From: Syntrophomonadaceae bacterium
GTDB lineage: Bacteria > Bacillota > Dethiobacteria > DTU022
Direction: 5' to 3'
NCBI GenBank assembly: GCA_003552365.1
Contig: PUKR01000051.1
Location: 1-7,848, forward strand
Length of the DNA: 7,848 bases
In this document: piece after piece, positions 5,850 to 7,848 of the stretch
How the letters are laid out: every line of letters begins with the position of its first letter
Numbering within the stretch: position 1 is the first letter of the stretch
Notes under the pieces: model-generated
Seen by the model: only the letters and a program-made list of their open reading frames with translations
Told to the model about the DNA's origin: nothing
Database searches by the model: none
Made by a program: the position numbers and the translations under genes

Positions 5850-7025
5850 CTTCCAAATAAGAACCTAAAAAAACTGCTGCTATCTTTTTGGCCGGTATAC
5901 CTAATTGTCTTCTGTGCTTTTTTTGATACCCATGCCCAGATGCCGGTCCTGGCCCCATACGCTATTTCTCTGGGAGCAACCCCGTTCACTTTAGGCCTGG
6001 TAGTAGGATTTTATTCTCTTTTTAACATAATCGGCAACTTTACAGGCGGCCTGATTATTGATGCCAAAAGCTGGAAACACCCGCTTGTGCTGGGCCTGGC
6101 CGGCGTATCTGTTATGCTTCTGCTCTACACGTATGCTGATAATGCTTACCAGCTGGCAGTAATCCGTGCAGGGCACGGGCTTGCCGGCGGCTTAATGATT
6201 CCTGCTGCCCTGGCCTGTCTTACCGTAAAAGAAAAGGCTGGTTTTACCCGCGATGTCCGCCTTGCAATTTTTGGCGCTACGATAGGCCTGGCTTCGGTTA
6301 CCGGACCTCCGGTTGCAGGGATTATTGCTAATTTACACGGCTTTCACTCAGTTTATTATATGCTGGCAGGCTTGATGCTGGCTTCTGCCGGCTTAGCTTC
6401 TTGGCTGTCCAAGATTAATCCGGATAACCAGCCATGCAATGGTGAACCCCGGGGTTCATTCGGGCAAGTTATCAGCAGTCCGGCAATCAAAGGTACGTTT
6501 TTATTTGCCCTGGGGACCACCGGCTCCACGGGGACACTGGCATCTTTTTTGCCCGGCCACGCAGAATCAGCAGGTTTGGATCATACTCAAACCGGTTTGC
6601 TATTTGCATCATTTGCCCTGGCGGCAATAATACTCCAGTCCAGCTGGCCCGGTATAATCAAACCAAGAGTGAACGGAAATTTCTTCGGCTGCACCAACGG
6701 TTTACTGCTGATCTGCTTAGCATTAATTATGGCCGCCATATCAACCCGTGCTCCCGGTTTGTTTATAGCCCTGATCATCTACGGTTGCGGTTTTGGCTTA
6801 TCATTTCAAGGTATGCTTGGTATGGTCCTGGAAAATTCAGACCCAAAATGGCAGGGAAGGGCAATCGGTTTATTTTTCGCTGCTTACTCAGTTGGTATTG
6901 CCCTGCTACCGCCGCTCACCGGCTTAATCTGGCAGCACACTTTTATCTTTCCTTTTTACACTGCGGCTTTTATAGCCTTTATATGCATACTTGCCGGGAG
7001 TAAGATCTACCAGAAAATATCTTGA
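5847..7025 (+). CDS. MFS transporter, probable drug/metabolite exporter, apparent ATC start
   Basis: Major facilitator superfamily permease of 392 residues, with about twelve membrane segments in two blocks joined by a central loop near residues 188-214. TM1 starts at about residue 10 (LLLSFWPVYLIVFCAFF, ending at Asp27). Motif A is a variant, GGLIIDAKSWKHP (Asp72), between TM2 and TM3. TM5 has GLASVTGPPVAG, resembling antiporter motif C, which favours export by proton exchange; the substrate is unknown. The first in-frame ATG is at 5940, but using it would delete most of TM1. The reading frame is open upstream to a stop near 5783 with no ATG, GTG or TTG. AGAGGGGG (5832-5839) lies exactly seven bases before ATC at 5847, in front of Leu-Pro-Asn-Lys-Asn-Leu-Lys-Lys, a normal MFS N-terminus. 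Either ATC initiates, or the base is a mutation or sequencing error. Convergent with msrB. Confidence 0.8.
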   Translation: MLPNKNLKKLLLSFWPVYLIVFCAFFDTHAQMPVLAPYAISLGATPFTLGLVVGFYSLFNIIGNFTGGLIIDAKSWKHPLVLGLAGVSVMLLLYTYADNAYQLAVIRAGHGLAGGLMIPAALACLTVKEKAGFTRDVRLAIFGATIGLASVTGPPVAGIIANLHGFHSVYYMLAGLMLASAGLASWLSKINPDNQPCNGEPRGSFGQVISSPAIKGTFLFALGTTGSTGTLASFLPGHAESAGLDHTQTGLLFASFALAAIILQSSWPGIIKPRVNGNFFGCTNGLLLICLALIMAAISTRAPGLFIALIIYGCGFGLSFQGMLGMVLENSDPKWQGRAIGLFFAAYSVGIALLPPLTGLIWQHTFIFPFYTAAFIAFICILAGSKIYQKIS

Positions 7026-7035
7026 CCCGGCTGGC

Positions 7036-7047
7036 TTTTCCGGAAAA
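7036..7047. repeat. Palindrome TTTTCCGGAAAA between convergent MFS and msrB genes
   Basis: A perfect 12-bp palindrome lies 10 bases after the MFS stop codon. With flanking GGC (7033-7035) and GCC (7049-7051) it could form a short stem with one unpaired T. No T-run follows directly on either strand, so it is at best a weak transcription end shared by the two convergent genes; a protein-binding site is equally possible. Confidence 0.3.
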
Positions 7048-7126
7048 TGCCTAAAAAATATTTTCTTAAATTTGTTTCACCTAAACTAAAGTTAATTTCT
7101 GCTTTCAATCCGGCTACTCTGCACTA

Positions 7127-7765
7127 TTATTTTTTTTCAAAGAGCTCAAGGTACTGCCCGTAACCTTCAGCCTCAAGTTCATCTTTTGGGATAAATTTTA
7201 AGGCGGCCGAGTTGATGCAGTAACGAAGTCCGTTAGGTTCAGGGCCATCCTCAAAAACATGCCCCAGGTGTGAGTCAGCTTCCCTGCTGCGTACTTCGGT
7301 GCGGATTATGCCGTAACTGGTATCCTTTTTTTCCACAATGCTTTCTTCATAAATTGGCCTGGTAAAACTGGGCCACCCGGTACCAGAATCATATTTGTCA
7401 GTGGAACTAAACAGCGGTTCTCCTGAAACTATATCAACATAGATACCTTCTTCCTTGTTATCAAAGTATTCATTTTCAAACGCAGGCTCTGTTCCATCTT
7501 GCTGGGTAACATAATACTGCATCCTGGTCAAGCGGTTTTTCAGGTCATCCATGCTTTCTCTCTCCTCCCTGCTCCCGGTATCGCCGTCAATCTCATTTGC
7601 GCCGGCCTCCTCATTACTGCCCAAAACTTCGCTGTCCTTAGCTTTTTCAGTTAAATCACCGGTTTGTCCGCCGGCACAGGTTGTAGTTTCTTCTCCACCA
7701 CAACCGGATATTGCAAATAAAAAAAATGAAAATAAAAAAGCCAGGATTAAACTTTTAAAGGGCAA
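7127..7765 (-). CDS. msrB: Peptide-methionine (R)-S-oxide reductase MsrB, lipoprotein form
   Basis: Reduces methionine-R-sulfoxide in proteins. The N-terminus is a lipoprotein signal: Lys4, a hydrophobic run (SLILAFLFSFFLFA) and lipobox AISGC with Cys22, so it is probably anchored outside the membrane. Residues 23-75 are an acidic Gly/Ser/Glu linker. The MsrB domain follows: LTRMQYYVTQQDGTEPAFENEY (79-100), SGEPLF (114-119), SGTGWPSFTRPI (127-138), SHLGHVF (165-171) and the catalytic motif RYCINSAALKF with Cys183. The CxxC zinc pairs are absent, and Thr129 occupies the place of a resolving Cys in SGCGWPSF forms, so recycling must use another thiol. The TTG at 7765 gives a compact signal peptide with GGGAG nine bases upstream. 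In-frame alternatives are TTG at 7816 (AAGGA eight bases upstream) and ATG at 7840, which would lengthen the N-region by 17 or 25 residues. Convergent with the MFS gene; its promoter lies beyond the window. Confidence 0.9.
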   Translation of the reverse strand: MPFKSLILAFLFSFFLFAISGCGGEETTTCAGGQTGDLTEKAKDSEVLGSNEEAGANEIDGDTGSREERESMDDLKNRLTRMQYYVTQQDGTEPAFENEYFDNKEEGIYVDIVSGEPLFSSTDKYDSGTGWPSFTRPIYEESIVEKKDTSYGIIRTEVRSREADSHLGHVFEDGPEPNGLRYCINSAALKFIPKDELEAEGYGQYLELFEKK

Positions 7766-7848
7766 ATTGCTAATCTCCCGCCTCCTATTTATGATACTGT
7801 TAATCTCAGTCTTCAACAGAAACATCCTTTCCAAATGCATAGTACCCC

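Overview
The window looks like chromosomal DNA of a clostridial-type (low-to-mid GC, Gram-positive) bacterium. The evidence is consensus sigma-A-like promoters, strong purine-rich ribosome binding sites, TTG starts, an mrfA-mrfB pair arranged as in Bacillus, a DtxR/MntR regulator close to the Bacillus length, a lipoprotein signal peptide, and a lysine 2,3-aminomutase of the Clostridium type. No transposase, tRNA, rRNA, CRISPR array or phage gene is visible. The placement is an inference from protein families, not a species identification.

Layout. (1) 1-1082, minus: lysine 2,3-aminomutase (kamA/ablA), with its C-terminus cut off by the window edge. It is preceded by a roughly 100-nt leader with two hairpins and an extended -10 promoter near 1191-1219. 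(2) 1083-1597: a 515-nt AT-rich gap between the divergent kamA and mrfA. It holds the kamA promoter and leader, several dyads, one terminator-like stem followed by seven T, and a seven-codon mini-ORF. (3) 1598-5094, plus: a two-gene operon, mrfA (DEAD-box helicase with a C-terminal four-cysteine site) and mrfB (DEDD exonuclease plus TPR), overlapping by ATGA. (4) 5146-5571, minus: a DtxR/MntR-family metal-dependent repressor, convergent with mrfB. Its near-consensus promoter has a TTAG/CTAA operator-like dyad at the start site. (5) 5847-7025, plus: a 12-TM-type MFS transporter whose only well-placed start is an ATC codon. (6) 7127-7765 (possibly to 7840), minus: a lipoprotein methionine-(R)-sulfoxide reductase, msrB, convergent with the transporter.

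How the genes fit together. MrfA and MrfB form the UvrABC-independent mitomycin/crosslink repair pair known from Bacillus subtilis. KamA makes L-beta-lysine from L-lysine, for either fermentation or the osmolyte N-epsilon-acetyl-beta-lysine; the genes that would decide lie outside the window. The DtxR-type repressor probably controls itself and perhaps metal homeostasis elsewhere. The MsrB lipoprotein would repair oxidised methionine outside the membrane. Apart from mrfA-mrfB these appear to be independent transcription units. I did not find an undescribed multi-gene system. The most unusual items are the ATC start of the MFS gene, the mixed MntR/DtxR metal site, and the kamA leader with mutually exclusive pairings.
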